This document shows, piece after piece, positions 32,413 through 41,646 of a stretch of 64,000 nt of DNA (position 1 is the first letter of the stretch; every line of letters begins with the position of its first letter). A program made the translations under genes and the position numbers. Below the pieces are notes generated by a model. It saw only the letters and a list, made by a program, of their open reading frames with translations, was not told the DNA's origin and searched no databases. This stretch comes from Hyphococcus sp. Lineage in GTDB: Bacteria > Pseudomonadota > Alphaproteobacteria > Caulobacterales > Parvularculaceae. The stretch is from the NCBI GenBank assembly GCA_021776245.1, contig JAJFGF010000010.1:1-64000 (forward strand), in the 5' to 3' direction.

Positions 32413-35178
32413 TTGCGTATTAAAAATGAGCGGCGATATGTTGATAGCAAATCGGAAAGGCGCATTAGCCTGGAACTTCCAGACGTCATAAAGCTTCAGT
32501 CTGATGCGCATAGCCGCGATTGCGGCGATATTGCATCCGAATTGGAAGTATCGCCTGAGCGCGGCCTGTCGTCTGAAGAGGTTGAGCGTCGACAAAATTC
32601 CTATGGGCCGAATATATTGCGAACAAAAAGGTCGGTTTCATCATTCAGGCTTCTGTGCGCTCAATTCGCAAGCCCCGTTGTGGCGCTTCTTGCCGTCGCC
32701 GCAATAGTCGCCCTCGCTTTTGGCGAGTGGAAAGAAGGAACGGCGATCGCCGCGGTTCTGGCGATCAATTCGATCATCGGATTCACGACAGAGTTGCGTG
32801 CGGTGCGTTCCATGGAGGCGCTTCGCGCCCTGGGTGAATCTTTCGCCCGGGTTCGGCGCAATGGACGCATTGTGGAAATATCGGCAGTCGATCTCGTGCC
32901 GGGCGATATTCTGGTGCTGGAGGGGGGCGACATTTTACCGGCCGACTTGCGGCTGGCGTCGACATCAAATCTTCTGATCGACGAGTCGGCATTGACCGGC
33001 GAGTCCGTTGCCGTCGAAAAGTCCGCGGCCCCGGTCAAATCAGATGCGCCCATTGCCGAGCGCGCGTCCATAGCATTCAAGGGCACAGCCGCGGCCCGGG
33101 GCTCGGCCACAGGAATCGTCATCGGCACGGGTATGGATACGGAACTTGGAAGGATTTCCAGGCTTGTTTTCGAGGCCGAGCCCGAGAGATCGCCGTTGGA
33201 ACGCCAACTTGATCGCCTGGGCGGCCAGCTGATCTGGGTCACTTTGTTGATCACTGCTGTCATTGCCGGCGTCGGTATCGCCTCCGGCAGGGACGTATTC
33301 CTGATGGTTGAAGCGGCCATTGCGCTGGCCGTCGCAGCGATTCCGGAGGGACTGCCAATTGTTGCGACGATGGCGCTTGCGCGCGGCATGTGGCGAATGG
33401 CGAAGCGCAATGCGCTGGTGGAACGTCTGTCTGCTGTTGAAACGCTCGGAGCGACGACGATTATCTGCGCCGACAAGACGGGAACGCTGACCGAAAACAG
33501 AATGCGCCTGAAGCGGTTGGTTGTTGATGCGATCAATGTCGAATTCTCTCAGGATTTAGAAGAGCTCAGGGCTGATGGTGCGGAAATTTCAATTAATGAC
33601 AACAGGATGATTCGAGAGGCGCTGACCGCCGGCGCGCTTTGTAATAACGCTGCGCTGGAAGCAGGAGAGGACGCCTCGTCGGGCGATCCGCTTGAGGTTG
33701 CGCTTTTGCACGCTGCGGATGCAGCCGGTTTGAACAGGGATGATCTTCTCACTGACAAGCCCAAGCTTCGCGAATTCGCATTCGATTCCGACGTCAAGAT
33801 GATGGCGACCGCACACAAGTCCGACGCCGCCGTAACCTACTATGTAAAAGGCGCTCCGGAAGCCGTGCTCGCGCATTCCTCATTTGTATATCGATCAAGC
33901 GGCCCGGAGCATTTAAGCGCAGAGGGTCGGGAACAATGGATTGAAAAAACCAACGAACTTGCGTCACAGGGCCTGCGCGTATTGGCGTTCGCACGAAAAT
34001 CTGCTGCAAGCGCAGATGTACCGCCCTATGAAAATCTCGAATTTCTCGGCCTCGGCGGCCTGCATGACCCGCCGCGTCGAGACGTAAAACCCGCCATTGC
34101 CGCGTGCAAGCGCGCCGGTATCCGCGTTGTCATGATCACCGGAGACCATGCAGTCACGGCAAAAAACATTGCAATATCAATCGGACTTGCAGAGCAGGAT
34201 ATCCATGTTGTCGAAGGAAAAACGCTAAAGCCTGTGGTGCAACTTACGGAGCACGATCGCGCGGTGATTTTGCATGCCGAAGTGTTTGCGCGCGTCACGC
34301 CTGCGCAAAAACTTGACCTTGTGACTGTATATCAAAACGCCGGCGACATCGTTGCGATGACCGGGGACGGGGTTAATGACGCGCCGGCGCTGAAAAAAGC
34401 CGATATCGGCGTCGCCATGGGCAAACGCGGCACACAGGTTGCACGCGAGGCGGCGGCCATGGTTTTAAGAGACGACGCGTTTTCAACGATTGTGGAAGCG
34501 ATACGCGAAGGACGCATCATTTTCAGAAACATCCAGCGCTTCGTTGCCTATCTTCTGTCCTGCAATCTGAGCGAGGTGTTGGTTGTCGGGCTGGCGATTT
34601 TGGCAGGATTGTCGCTGCCGCTTCTTCCGTTGCAGATTCTTTTCCTCAATCTCGTTACGGACGTTTTTCCCGCGTTCGCTCTCGCCGCCGGGGCCGGCGA
34701 CGCCGCTGTCCTTGATCGCAATCCGCGCAATCCAAAAAAACCGATTCTGACAAGAGCGCTCTGGGTTGTGATTGTGGGTAACGGCCTGTCAATAACCGTC
34801 GCGACATTGGGGTCGCTCTATGTTGCAAGAGAATATTTAGGCCTCGGCGCCGACGCCGCCGTCACCGTGTCGTTTCTCACAATTGCATTCGCTCAGCTGT
34901 TGAATGTCTTCAACATGCGTGACCCCAGAACGCATATATTCCACAATGATATAGTGACGAATTCCTATGTCTGGGCTGCAATTATATTTTGCACATCGCT
35001 GTTGTTGTTTGTCGTTTATTTTCCGTCGGTCGCCAGCGTTCTGCATCTCGAACCGCCAAACGGGAAAGCGTGGGCCGTTATCTTGGCGATGAGCGCATTG
35101 CCATTGTTGTTCGGTCAGATCGGCAAGGAGATGAGCAAAATCCGCGCCCTGCGTCGTCGCGCTATTGTCGCTTTATAA
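32413..35178 (+). CDS. Cation-translocating P-type ATPase (Ca2+/P2-like)
   Basis: This 921-residue transporter has a cation-ATPase N domain (GLSSEEVERRQNSYGPNIL), paired N-terminal helices and an actuator TGES loop (ESALTGESVAVEKS). The transmembrane ion-site motif is AAIPEGLP, the phosphorylation site is DKTGTLTENRM near 355, and the hinge is MTGDGVNDAPALKKADIGVAMG. Six C-terminal membrane helices follow. The PEGLP motif and extra C-terminal helices place it with Ca2+/Mn2+- or Na+/K+-like pumps, not with heavy-metal pumps, as no N-terminal CXXC domain is seen. The start is uncertain: TTG 32413 has no clear Shine-Dalgarno. Confidence 0.9.
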   Translation: MRIKNERRYVDSKSERRISLELPDVIKLQSDAHSRDCGDIASELEVSPERGLSSEEVERRQNSYGPNILRTKRSVSSFRLLCAQFASPVVALLAVAAIVALAFGEWKEGTAIAAVLAINSIIGFTTELRAVRSMEALRALGESFARVRRNGRIVEISAVDLVPGDILVLEGGDILPADLRLASTSNLLIDESALTGESVAVEKSAAPVKSDAPIAERASIAFKGTAAARGSATGIVIGTGMDTELGRISRLVFEAEPERSPLERQLDRLGGQLIWVTLLITAVIAGVGIASGRDVFLMVEAAIALAVAAIPEGLPIVATMALARGMWRMAKRNALVERLSAVETLGATTIICADKTGTLTENRMRLKRLVVDAINVEFSQDLEELRADGAEISINDNRMIREALTAGALCNNAALEAGEDASSGDPLEVALLHAADAAGLNRDDLLTDKPKLREFAFDSDVKMMATAHKSDAAVTYYVKGAPEAVLAHSSFVYRSSGPEHLSAEGREQWIEKTNELASQGLRVLAFARKSAASADVPPYENLEFLGLGGLHDPPRRDVKPAIAACKRAGIRVVMITGDHAVTAKNIAISIGLAEQDIHVVEGKTLKPVVQLTEHDRAVILHAEVFARVTPAQKLDLVTVYQNAGDIVAMTGDGVNDAPALKKADIGVAMGKRGTQVAREAAAMVLRDDAFSTIVEAIREGRIIFRNIQRFVAYLLSCNLSEVLVVGLAILAGLSLPLLPLQILFLNLVTDVFPAFALAAGAGDAAVLDRNPRNPKKPILTRALWVVIVGNGLSITVATLGSLYVAREYLGLGADAAVTVSFLTIAFAQLLNVFNMRDPRTHIFHNDIVTNSYVWAAIIFCTSLLLFVVYFPSVASVLHLEPPNGKAWAVILAMSALPLLFGQIGKEMSKIRALRRRAIVAL

Positions 35179-35306
35179 AACGATCTGTTCGACATTGGAT
35201 TTTTGCGATAAATCCCAGACCGATCCGGGTGCGGCAAGACACACGGCCCTGTAGTGGGCTCTCTCAGAAAAAGCCGCCAACATTGCGCCAGGATTTACTC
35301 GACCGC

Positions 35307-36119
35307 CTAATGCACGATAACTTTTCGATAAACATGCCAACTGGCATGCCCGAGTACGGGTAACACGACGGCGAGACCGACGAGCAGCAATGCTGCGCCG
35401 ATCATCATCGAGGAGACGATAATAAGGCCCCAAAGCAACATCGCTTTCGGATTGGCAAACGTCGCACGCATCGATGTCTTGATCGCCACAAGCGGTCCAA
35501 CTTCAAGATCAAGAGCCATCGGAAATGAAATCACATTTGTCGCGAGAACCAGAACTGCCAGAAGAAAGCCGACGCCATTCCCAACGAGGATCAGCGTCCA
35601 GCCTTCGGGGGTTGTGAATACGAGGCGCAAAAATTCATCTGCGGTAGTAAAACCGATACTGCCAATGGTTGCGTTATAAATTGCGTTCGCAATTAACAGC
35701 CAGACGATGAATATCGCCACCAAAAACGATCCAAGCACGGCGATCGTTCTTCCATTCGGCCCGGTCCACTTGGTAAATGCGTCCGTCCACGGAAAATCGC
35801 GTCCCTGTTCCCGCCGCCGGCTGACGCGATAAAGAATGACTGCAACAAACGGCCCCAACAGCGCATAGCCGCCAATGATCGGCAATATTAGCGGAACCAT
35901 ATCGGCGCCAAATGCCCAGGCAGCGCCCAGGGCGCCGGCGATCGGATATATCAGTCCCAATAAAAGCAAATGGCTGGGCTTGGCGTTAAAATCCTCGACG
36001 CCCAATCTAATCGCATCAATAATATCTTTGGCGCGAACATCGCGCACTTCGAAAGATTGGATTGCGCCCGAGTGATGGACGCCGACATCTTGTGCAGCCA
36101 CGATCCATTCCTCTTCCAT
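35307..36119 (-). CDS. DUF2189 integral membrane protein
   Basis: The 270-residue protein (ATG 36119; a TTG at 36134 is possible) begins with a short soluble part containing EVRDVRAKDIIDAIRLGVEDF. About six membrane helices follow, including a glycine-rich MVPLILPIIGGYALLGPFVAVILYRVSRRREQG segment, and it ends HASWHVYRKVI. This matches DUF2189, a family frequently encoded near cytochrome c oxidase genes in alphaproteobacteria; its function is unknown. Here it lies about 0.9 kb upstream of such a cluster on the opposite strand, which supports a link with respiration without proving it. Confidence 0.85.
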   Translation of the reverse strand: MEEEWIVAAQDVGVHHSGAIQSFEVRDVRAKDIIDAIRLGVEDFNAKPSHLLLLGLIYPIAGALGAAWAFGADMVPLILPIIGGYALLGPFVAVILYRVSRRREQGRDFPWTDAFTKWTGPNGRTIAVLGSFLVAIFIVWLLIANAIYNATIGSIGFTTADEFLRLVFTTPEGWTLILVGNGVGFLLAVLVLATNVISFPMALDLEVGPLVAIKTSMRATFANPKAMLLWGLIIVSSMMIGAALLLVGLAVVLPVLGHASWHVYRKVIVH

Positions 36120-36134
36120 TGCATCAATTAGCAA

Positions 36135-37060
36135 AATTTACTTTAGTTGCGACACTTTGTCCAGCGGCTCAACGCTGGCAAACAGACAACCAACAAGAGT
36201 TTCAAGGGCGAGTTTGCGAAAACCATAAATCCGTATTCAGAGCGATTGACGGGTATGCGTAACCAACTGTGAACCGAAACGATCAGGCTCGCGCTGAACG
36301 CACAAATGCAGACATGCCGCGAAAAAAATGACCCGTAATTTTGGCCCGATAATAACCGTGCAGCAATTGAGATGATACGTATCGGCCGGCCGCAAGCGCA
36401 AAAGCCCTTGCCGCTTTTTGCGGGACAATCGCTTATCGGTATTGCGGCGCAACAATGCATATGCGGCTTAAAACACTAGGTTGCTGGTCATAAATATCGC
36501 TGCGCCAAGAGTTTCTTCGCGCTTGCAAAATATTCTGCTCGCAAACGCAGCAACAAAAATGTATCTCGCTGAAGGCATTTTTTTGTATTGCAATGACCCC
36601 AGCGCCATCCGTCCGTCGCCGGCCCCTGCGTTTTGCGGCCCTGTGCAAAAAACCAAAGCGATTTCACCGCCTGGTCCGCGCTTAGCCGATCCATACGGTG
36701 ACTGGTCGGGCCGCGCATGTGTGGGGTTCCTCTTTAAATGGAAATCGCTTAATCTTCAGTAGATTCGCGTATTTGCCGTGCGGCAAAATGAATTGTATTT
36801 CGCCTCTCTATGCGGCGATGGTGTCATTGAGTTTTTGATTGACGTGCGATTCTGCGGGACGGTTATGAAGTCAGACAATTACGATGTTCGCTCAATTTGC
36901 CGGTCAAGGCCGCGGCGTAAGCACGTTCAAATCGCACGCGTAGCGACGCTATGAAATTGACAGCGTTTGAACGCGGACGGACAGCCCCGTACGAGATGAA
37001 AACAGCAACTCCGATATTTCTTAATCTTGGCCGGCAACGGCGCTTGGATGGAGCGCACTT
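36135..37060. other. Long intergenic region upstream of the oxidase cluster
   Basis: No convincing gene lies in this ~0.9 kb stretch. The open frames present are short and overlap on both strands without ribosome binding sites. The only structured element I see is the palindrome TTTGCC-GTGC-GGCAAA at 36772-36787, about 275 bp before coxB, which could be a regulator site. Poly-T and poly-A tracts are present, but there is no clear terminator. Confidence 0.5.
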
Positions 37061-37876
37061 ATGAGAGTCGCCGTCGTTATCGTCCTTCTCGTCATCGGAT
37101 CGGTTGCCTTTCATTTTCTCAGCCCGTGGTGGATGACGCCAATCGCCTCTAATTGGGGCGAGCTCGACAACGCCCTGATTATTACTTTTTGGGTGTGCGG
37201 CGCGGTGTTCATCGCGCTCAACCTGTTTCTTGCTTATTCCGTATACAAGTTCCGCCATCGCAAAGGCAGCAAGGCGACCTACGAGCCGGAAAATGACGCC
37301 CTCGAAGGCCGGCTGACTTTCTGGACAGCGATCGGCATTGTCATCATGCTGGCGCCGGGTCTTATTGCCTGGAATAAATACATCACCGTTCCGGACGACG
37401 CGATTGTCGTCGAGGCTGTAGGCCAGCAATGGCAATGGAGTTTCCGCTTTCCCGGCGAAGACGGCGTACTTGGCGCTGTCGCGACAGAACACATCGGTCC
37501 CGACAACCCGTTTGGCCTCAATCCCGGCGACCCTTGGGGAACGGACGATATTCTGGTCGCAGAAGGCGAGTTGCACTTGCCGCTTGATCAGCCGGTCAAG
37601 ATTGTTTTGCGGTCCAATGATGTGTTGCACAATTTCTACGTGCCGCAGTTCCGCGCCAAGATGGACCTTGTTCCCGGCACCTATACGTATATTTGGTTGA
37701 CGCCGACCCGGACCGGCGAATTTGAGATCCTGTGCGCCGAATATTGCGGCAGGAGCCACTACAATATGCGCGGTTTGGTTGTTGTTGATGAAATGCCCGC
37801 ATTTGAAGAATGGTTGAGTGAGTTTCCGAGATTCGGCCAATCGAACGTCGCTGCCGCCGCAACCGGAGCGCCTTGA
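37061..37876 (+). CDS. coxB: Cytochrome c oxidase subunit II
   Basis: This 271-residue subunit holds the CuA centre that accepts electrons from cytochrome c. Two N-terminal membrane helices (about 3-20 and 40-60, plus a third hydrophobic stretch near 87-105) precede a periplasmic cupredoxin domain. That domain has the aromatic electron-entry motif QQWQWSF near 122-128 and the complete CuA ligand set CAEYCGRSHYNM near 226-237. No cytochrome c domain is fused. The order II-I-III-III resembles coxMNOP of Bradyrhizobium, an alternative aa3-type oxidase. Confidence 0.93.
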   Translation: MRVAVVIVLLVIGSVAFHFLSPWWMTPIASNWGELDNALIITFWVCGAVFIALNLFLAYSVYKFRHRKGSKATYEPENDALEGRLTFWTAIGIVIMLAPGLIAWNKYITVPDDAIVVEAVGQQWQWSFRFPGEDGVLGAVATEHIGPDNPFGLNPGDPWGTDDILVAEGELHLPLDQPVKIVLRSNDVLHNFYVPQFRAKMDLVPGTYTYIWLTPTRTGEFEILCAEYCGRSHYNMRGLVVVDEMPAFEEWLSEFPRFGQSNVAAAATGAP

Positions 37877-37935
37877 TGTGGGCGATGTAGGGCGATGATT
37901 TATATGCCAAAGAATGATTTAAGGGCGAGGGCGCA

Positions 37936-39684
37936 ATGACGACTTATACGACGATTGCAGAAGACACGCGGCCGCTGCACCACCCGAAAACCTGGGTCGG
38001 TAAATATGTATGGAGCCAGGATCACAAGGTCATTGCTATACAATATTCGCTGACAGCGGTCGGCGTGGGGCTGGTTGCGCTGGTGCTCTCCGGATTGATG
38101 CGCATGCAACTTGCCTTCCCGGGGATGCTCGAATTCATAACTCCCGATGCTTACTACCAGTTCGTGACGATGCACGGGATGATCATGGTGATTTATCTCC
38201 TGACGGCGCTGCTGCTCGGCGGGTTCGGAAATTACATGATCCCGCTCATGATCGGCGCTAGGGACATGGTGTTCCCGTTCGTCAATATGCTCAGCTATTG
38301 GGTCTATCTGCTTTCCGTCATTGTCTTGATGGCGAGCTTTTTCGTACCGGGCGGGCCGACCGGCGCGGGCTGGACGCTCTATCCGCCCCAGGCGATTACC
38401 GAAGGAACACCGGGCGCCGGCTGGGGCATTATCATGATGCTTGCGTCGCTAGCGATTTTCATCGTCGCCTTTACCATGGGCGGCCTTAATTATGTCACCA
38501 CCGTCCTGCAGGCGCGCACCAAGGGCATGACCCTGATGCGCATGCCCTGCACGATTTGGGGAATTTTCGTCGCAACCATTCTTGGCCTCCTGGCGTTCCC
38601 TGCGCTTTTTGTAGCTGCAATCATGATGACGCTGGATAACACCATCGGCACCAGCTTTTTTATGCCGGCGATCATTTCCGGAGGCGCGGCGCTGGACCAT
38701 TCCGGCGGTAGTCCGATCCTGTTCCAGCATCTGTTCTGGTTCTTCGGCCATCCCGAAGTTTATATCGTTGCGCTGCCTGCCTTCGGCATCGTGTCAGACC
38801 TCATCAGCACACATGCGCGAAAGAATATCTTTGGATATCGCATGATGGTGTGGGCGATTATCATTATTGGCGGCCTCAGTTTCATCGTCTGGGCGCATCA
38901 TATGTATGTGAGCGGGATGAACCCGTATTTCGGATTCTTTTTCGCAACCTCCACACTGATCATAGCCGTGCCGACCGCGATCAAGGTTTATAATTGGGTG
39001 CTGACCTTGTGGCGCGGCGACATTCATTTGCGCGTGCCGATGCTGTTTGCGATCGGGTTTATTTTCACTTTCATTCACGGCGGACTGACGGGCCTTTTCC
39101 TCGGTAACGTCAGTGTCGATGTGCCCTTGTCAGACACCTATTTTGTTATTGGTCATTTTCATATGGTGATGGGCGTGTCGCCGATCATGGTTGTTTTCGG
39201 CGCCATTTATCACTGGTATCCAAAAATTACCGGCCGAATGTGGAACACCATGCTCGGTCAGGCGCATTTCTGGATCACGTTCCTCGGCGTTTATGCGATT
39301 TACCTGCCGATGCATTATCTCGGCTTTTTGGGCGTGCCGCGCCGCTATTATGAAATGGGCGATACCGCCTTCTTGCCGGAATCTGTGCATGACGCGAATG
39401 TGGGTATCACGATTGCCGCGCTGACAGTTGGCGCTGCGCAACTCATCTTTTTTTACAATTTGATCTACAGCTATTTCAAAGGTCCAAAGGCGGACCCCAA
39501 TCCTTGGGGCGCCACAACGCTGGAATGGCAGACGCCCGACACGCCGCCGGCGCATGGCAATTGGGGGCCGGAGCTCCCCAAGGTTTATCGCTGGGCCTAT
39601 GATTACAGCGTGCCCGGCGCGGCGCGGGACTTTATTCCGCAGACAACGCCGCCTGGGCCCGACGAAAAACCACATGAGCATTAG
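37936..39684 (+). CDS. ctaD: Cytochrome c oxidase subunit I
   Basis: This 582-residue catalytic subunit of an A-type heme-copper oxidase has low-spin heme ligand His in TMHGMIMV, the His-Glu-Tyr motif GHPEVYIVALP and the CuB pair WAHHMYVSG. The K-channel Lys is in AVPTAIKVYNW, and heme a/a3 ligands are in GHFHMVMG. The D-channel segment reads GNYMIPLMIGARDMVFPFVN: the Asn and Asp are kept, but the usual GAPDMAFPR is altered to GARDMVFPF. Twelve or more membrane helices are expected. It lies 60 bp after subunit II. Confidence 0.95.
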   Translation: MTTYTTIAEDTRPLHHPKTWVGKYVWSQDHKVIAIQYSLTAVGVGLVALVLSGLMRMQLAFPGMLEFITPDAYYQFVTMHGMIMVIYLLTALLLGGFGNYMIPLMIGARDMVFPFVNMLSYWVYLLSVIVLMASFFVPGGPTGAGWTLYPPQAITEGTPGAGWGIIMMLASLAIFIVAFTMGGLNYVTTVLQARTKGMTLMRMPCTIWGIFVATILGLLAFPALFVAAIMMTLDNTIGTSFFMPAIISGGAALDHSGGSPILFQHLFWFFGHPEVYIVALPAFGIVSDLISTHARKNIFGYRMMVWAIIIIGGLSFIVWAHHMYVSGMNPYFGFFFATSTLIIAVPTAIKVYNWVLTLWRGDIHLRVPMLFAIGFIFTFIHGGLTGLFLGNVSVDVPLSDTYFVIGHFHMVMGVSPIMVVFGAIYHWYPKITGRMWNTMLGQAHFWITFLGVYAIYLPMHYLGFLGVPRRYYEMGDTAFLPESVHDANVGITIAALTVGAAQLIFFYNLIYSYFKGPKADPNPWGATTLEWQTPDTPPAHGNWGPELPKVYRWAYDYSVPGAARDFIPQTTPPGPDEKPHEH

Positions 39685-39715
39685 TGCGTAGTTCCAGCTC
39701 CGATGGAGAATTAAA

Positions 39716-40423
39716 TTGAAATTACTGCGTGAACTGACAAAAAGGCCATGGCTGACAAAGGGGCTTGATTCCGATCCCGGCCCCGGCGCCGATGGTATTC
39801 GCGGCGCGACGGCTGCAGCTACTGGCATGTGGTTTTATGTCGGTGTCGCTTCGGTGATGTTCTCGCTGATTGTTGCGGCTTATGTTTTGCGGCTTGGAAA
39901 TTACGGCGCTGATCCGGCCGCCGCCGCTGCCGCGAAAGCCTCTCTTGCCTGGTGGACTCTTGCAGCAATCTGCGGAATTCCGCCAGCTGACGATTGGGCG
40001 CCGATGGCGGAGCCATTTTTGTTATGGATCAATACAGGCGTTTTGATCGTCAGCAGTATCGCCTGGCAAAAGGCGCGGGGCGATCTGCGCAAGAGGCGCA
40101 TGGATAGTCTGCGCATTACGCTGACTGCCGCCGGCCTTTTCGCGCTGGTCTTTCTCGCCGGTCAGTTGACGGTTTGGCGCCAACTCATCGGCAGCGGACA
40201 ATTTGCAGCCGTGGGTCCGGCGATTGCGTTCTTTTATCTGATGACGGCGATGCATGGTCTTCATCTGCTGGGCGGGTTGTTTTTTTGGTGGCGGACGACG
40301 TCGAAGGTCTTGAATGGCGCCAAAGCCGAAGAAATTGCAGCCGGCGTTAACCTGTGTGCGGTCTATTGGCATTATTTGTTGTTGGTCTGGATCGTTATGT
40401 TCGGATTGCTGCTCATCACATGA
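39716..40423 (+). CDS. Cytochrome c oxidase subunit III-like protein (first copy)
   Basis: This 235-residue membrane protein belongs to the heme-copper oxidase subunit III family: about five helices, with FFYLMTAMHGLHLLGGLFFWW near 178-198 and CAVYWHYLLLVWIVMFGLLL at the C-terminus carrying the conserved YWH motif. I accept the TTG start at 39716 because GGAG stands eight bases before it. It corresponds in position to CoxO of coxMNOP. Two different subunit III genes in a row are characteristic of this cluster type. Confidence 0.87.
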   Translation: MKLLRELTKRPWLTKGLDSDPGPGADGIRGATAAATGMWFYVGVASVMFSLIVAAYVLRLGNYGADPAAAAAAKASLAWWTLAAICGIPPADDWAPMAEPFLLWINTGVLIVSSIAWQKARGDLRKRRMDSLRITLTAAGLFALVFLAGQLTVWRQLIGSGQFAAVGPAIAFFYLMTAMHGLHLLGGLFFWWRTTSKVLNGAKAEEIAAGVNLCAVYWHYLLLVWIVMFGLLLIT

Positions 40424-40468
40424 TCATGCGCTCGCTTTTTTCCCTTATCATTGGAACGGCTAATTGAT

Positions 40469-41164
40469 ATGTCGCAAACAACGCTGACCCAGAACGCCCA
40501 TGCGGCGACAGAGCCGCACAGTCTCGACAGTCTTGTTTCGGATTGGACGACTGATCAGGAGGTATTCAAAAAGGTCCAATGGGGAAAGGCCATGATGTGG
40601 ATCTTTCTCTTGAGTGACACATTTATTTTCTCCTGCTTTTTGACTTCCTACATGACTGTGCGCGCATCAACGATGGTGGCCTGGCCCAATCCCAGCGAGG
40701 TTTTCGCCCTAACGCTGTTTGGCCAGAATATTCCGCTGATCCTGATCGCCATCATGACCTTTGTATTGATCAGTTCGAGCGGCACGATGGCGCTGGCGGT
40801 CAACTTTGGCTATCGCCGCAATCGAAGGGCAACCGCCGCCCTGATGCTGGCGACGGCATTGCTCGGCGCGACATTTGTCGGCATGCAGGCTTTCGAGTGG
40901 TCGAAGCTCATTTCAGAAGGCGTTCGGCCTTGGGGCAACCCTTGGGGCGCACCACAATTCGGCGCTTCGTTCTTTATGATCACGGGGTTCCACGGCCTTC
41001 ATGTTTCTATCGGCGTCATCTACCTCACAACTATCGCGATTAGGGTTTTGAACGGCGTTTACGATCGCAACGGCAAATATGAGGTTGTTGAGATCGCCGG
41101 CCTTTATTGGCACTTCGTCGACCTTGTCTGGGTCTTTATCTTTGCATTCTTTTATCTTTGGTGA
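40469..41164 (+). CDS. Cytochrome c oxidase subunit III (second copy)
   Basis: From ATG 40469 (GGAACGG upstream) this is a 231-residue subunit III with TFIFSCFLTSYMTVRAS near 45-61, FGASFFMITGFHGLHVSIGVIYL near 165-187 and the C-terminal ALYWHFVDLVWVFIFAFFYLW-like ending. It supports the stability and proton uptake of subunit I. It corresponds to CoxP and is distinct in sequence from the preceding subunit III-like protein. An upstream TTG at 40451 would add six residues. Confidence 0.9.
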   Translation: MSQTTLTQNAHAATEPHSLDSLVSDWTTDQEVFKKVQWGKAMMWIFLLSDTFIFSCFLTSYMTVRASTMVAWPNPSEVFALTLFGQNIPLILIAIMTFVLISSSGTMALAVNFGYRRNRRATAALMLATALLGATFVGMQAFEWSKLISEGVRPWGNPWGAPQFGASFFMITGFHGLHVSIGVIYLTTIAIRVLNGVYDRNGKYEVVEIAGLYWHFVDLVWVFIFAFFYLW

Positions 41165-41174
41165 GGACCTCGTA

Positions 41175-41579
41175 ATGGATCACGCGACACATGCTGGCCA
41201 CACTCCTGCGGCGCAAGGCGCAGATGCAGTCGGCCATGATGACGCCGGGCAGCAGCATCCGCTCGGTATTTACTTCAAGATCTGGGCCCTTCTGTTTATT
41301 CTTAGCGCTATGTCCTATGCTGTCGACTATTTTGGATTCCAGGGGCTTGCTAGGTGGTCTCTCATTTTAATCTTTATGTTTCTCAAGGCCGGTCTGATTG
41401 TATCGGTGTTTATGCATATGGTGTGGGAACGTCTGGCGTTGATCTACGCGATTTTATTGCCGCCGCTCGCCCTTATTGTGCTTGTCGGTCTGATGTCTCT
41501 TGAAGCTGATTATACGCATTGGACGCGGATTTTGTTCTACGAAACACCCGCGGCAATTGAACCCGTGGAGCATCATTGA
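41175..41579 (+). CDS. Cytochrome c oxidase subunit IV-type small membrane protein
   Basis: This 134-residue protein begins after GAGGA and an ATG at 41175 with a His-rich hydrophilic N-terminus (MDHATHAGHTPAAQGADAVGHDD). Three membrane helices follow (GIYFKIWALLFILSAMSY; ARWSLILIFMFLKAGLIVSVFMHM; LIYAILLPPLALIVLVG). The FLKAGLIVSVFMH stretch is the hallmark of prokaryotic oxidase subunit IV. It assists assembly of the complex. The open frame starting at 41079 overlaps the preceding gene and is not the start. Confidence 0.85.
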   Translation: MDHATHAGHTPAAQGADAVGHDDAGQQHPLGIYFKIWALLFILSAMSYAVDYFGFQGLARWSLILIFMFLKAGLIVSVFMHMVWERLALIYAILLPPLALIVLVGLMSLEADYTHWTRILFYETPAAIEPVEHH

Positions 41580-41646
41580 CGGTTGGGGCCGAGGATCGAA
41601 AGGGTCGAGGAGTGATGCATTTGGATAAAACGATAAGGCGGCGGTT

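Noticed and set aside
36468-36762. Overlapping short frames on both strands upstream of the oxidase genes
   Set aside because: Mutually exclusive, without Shine-Dalgarno sequences or recognisable features.
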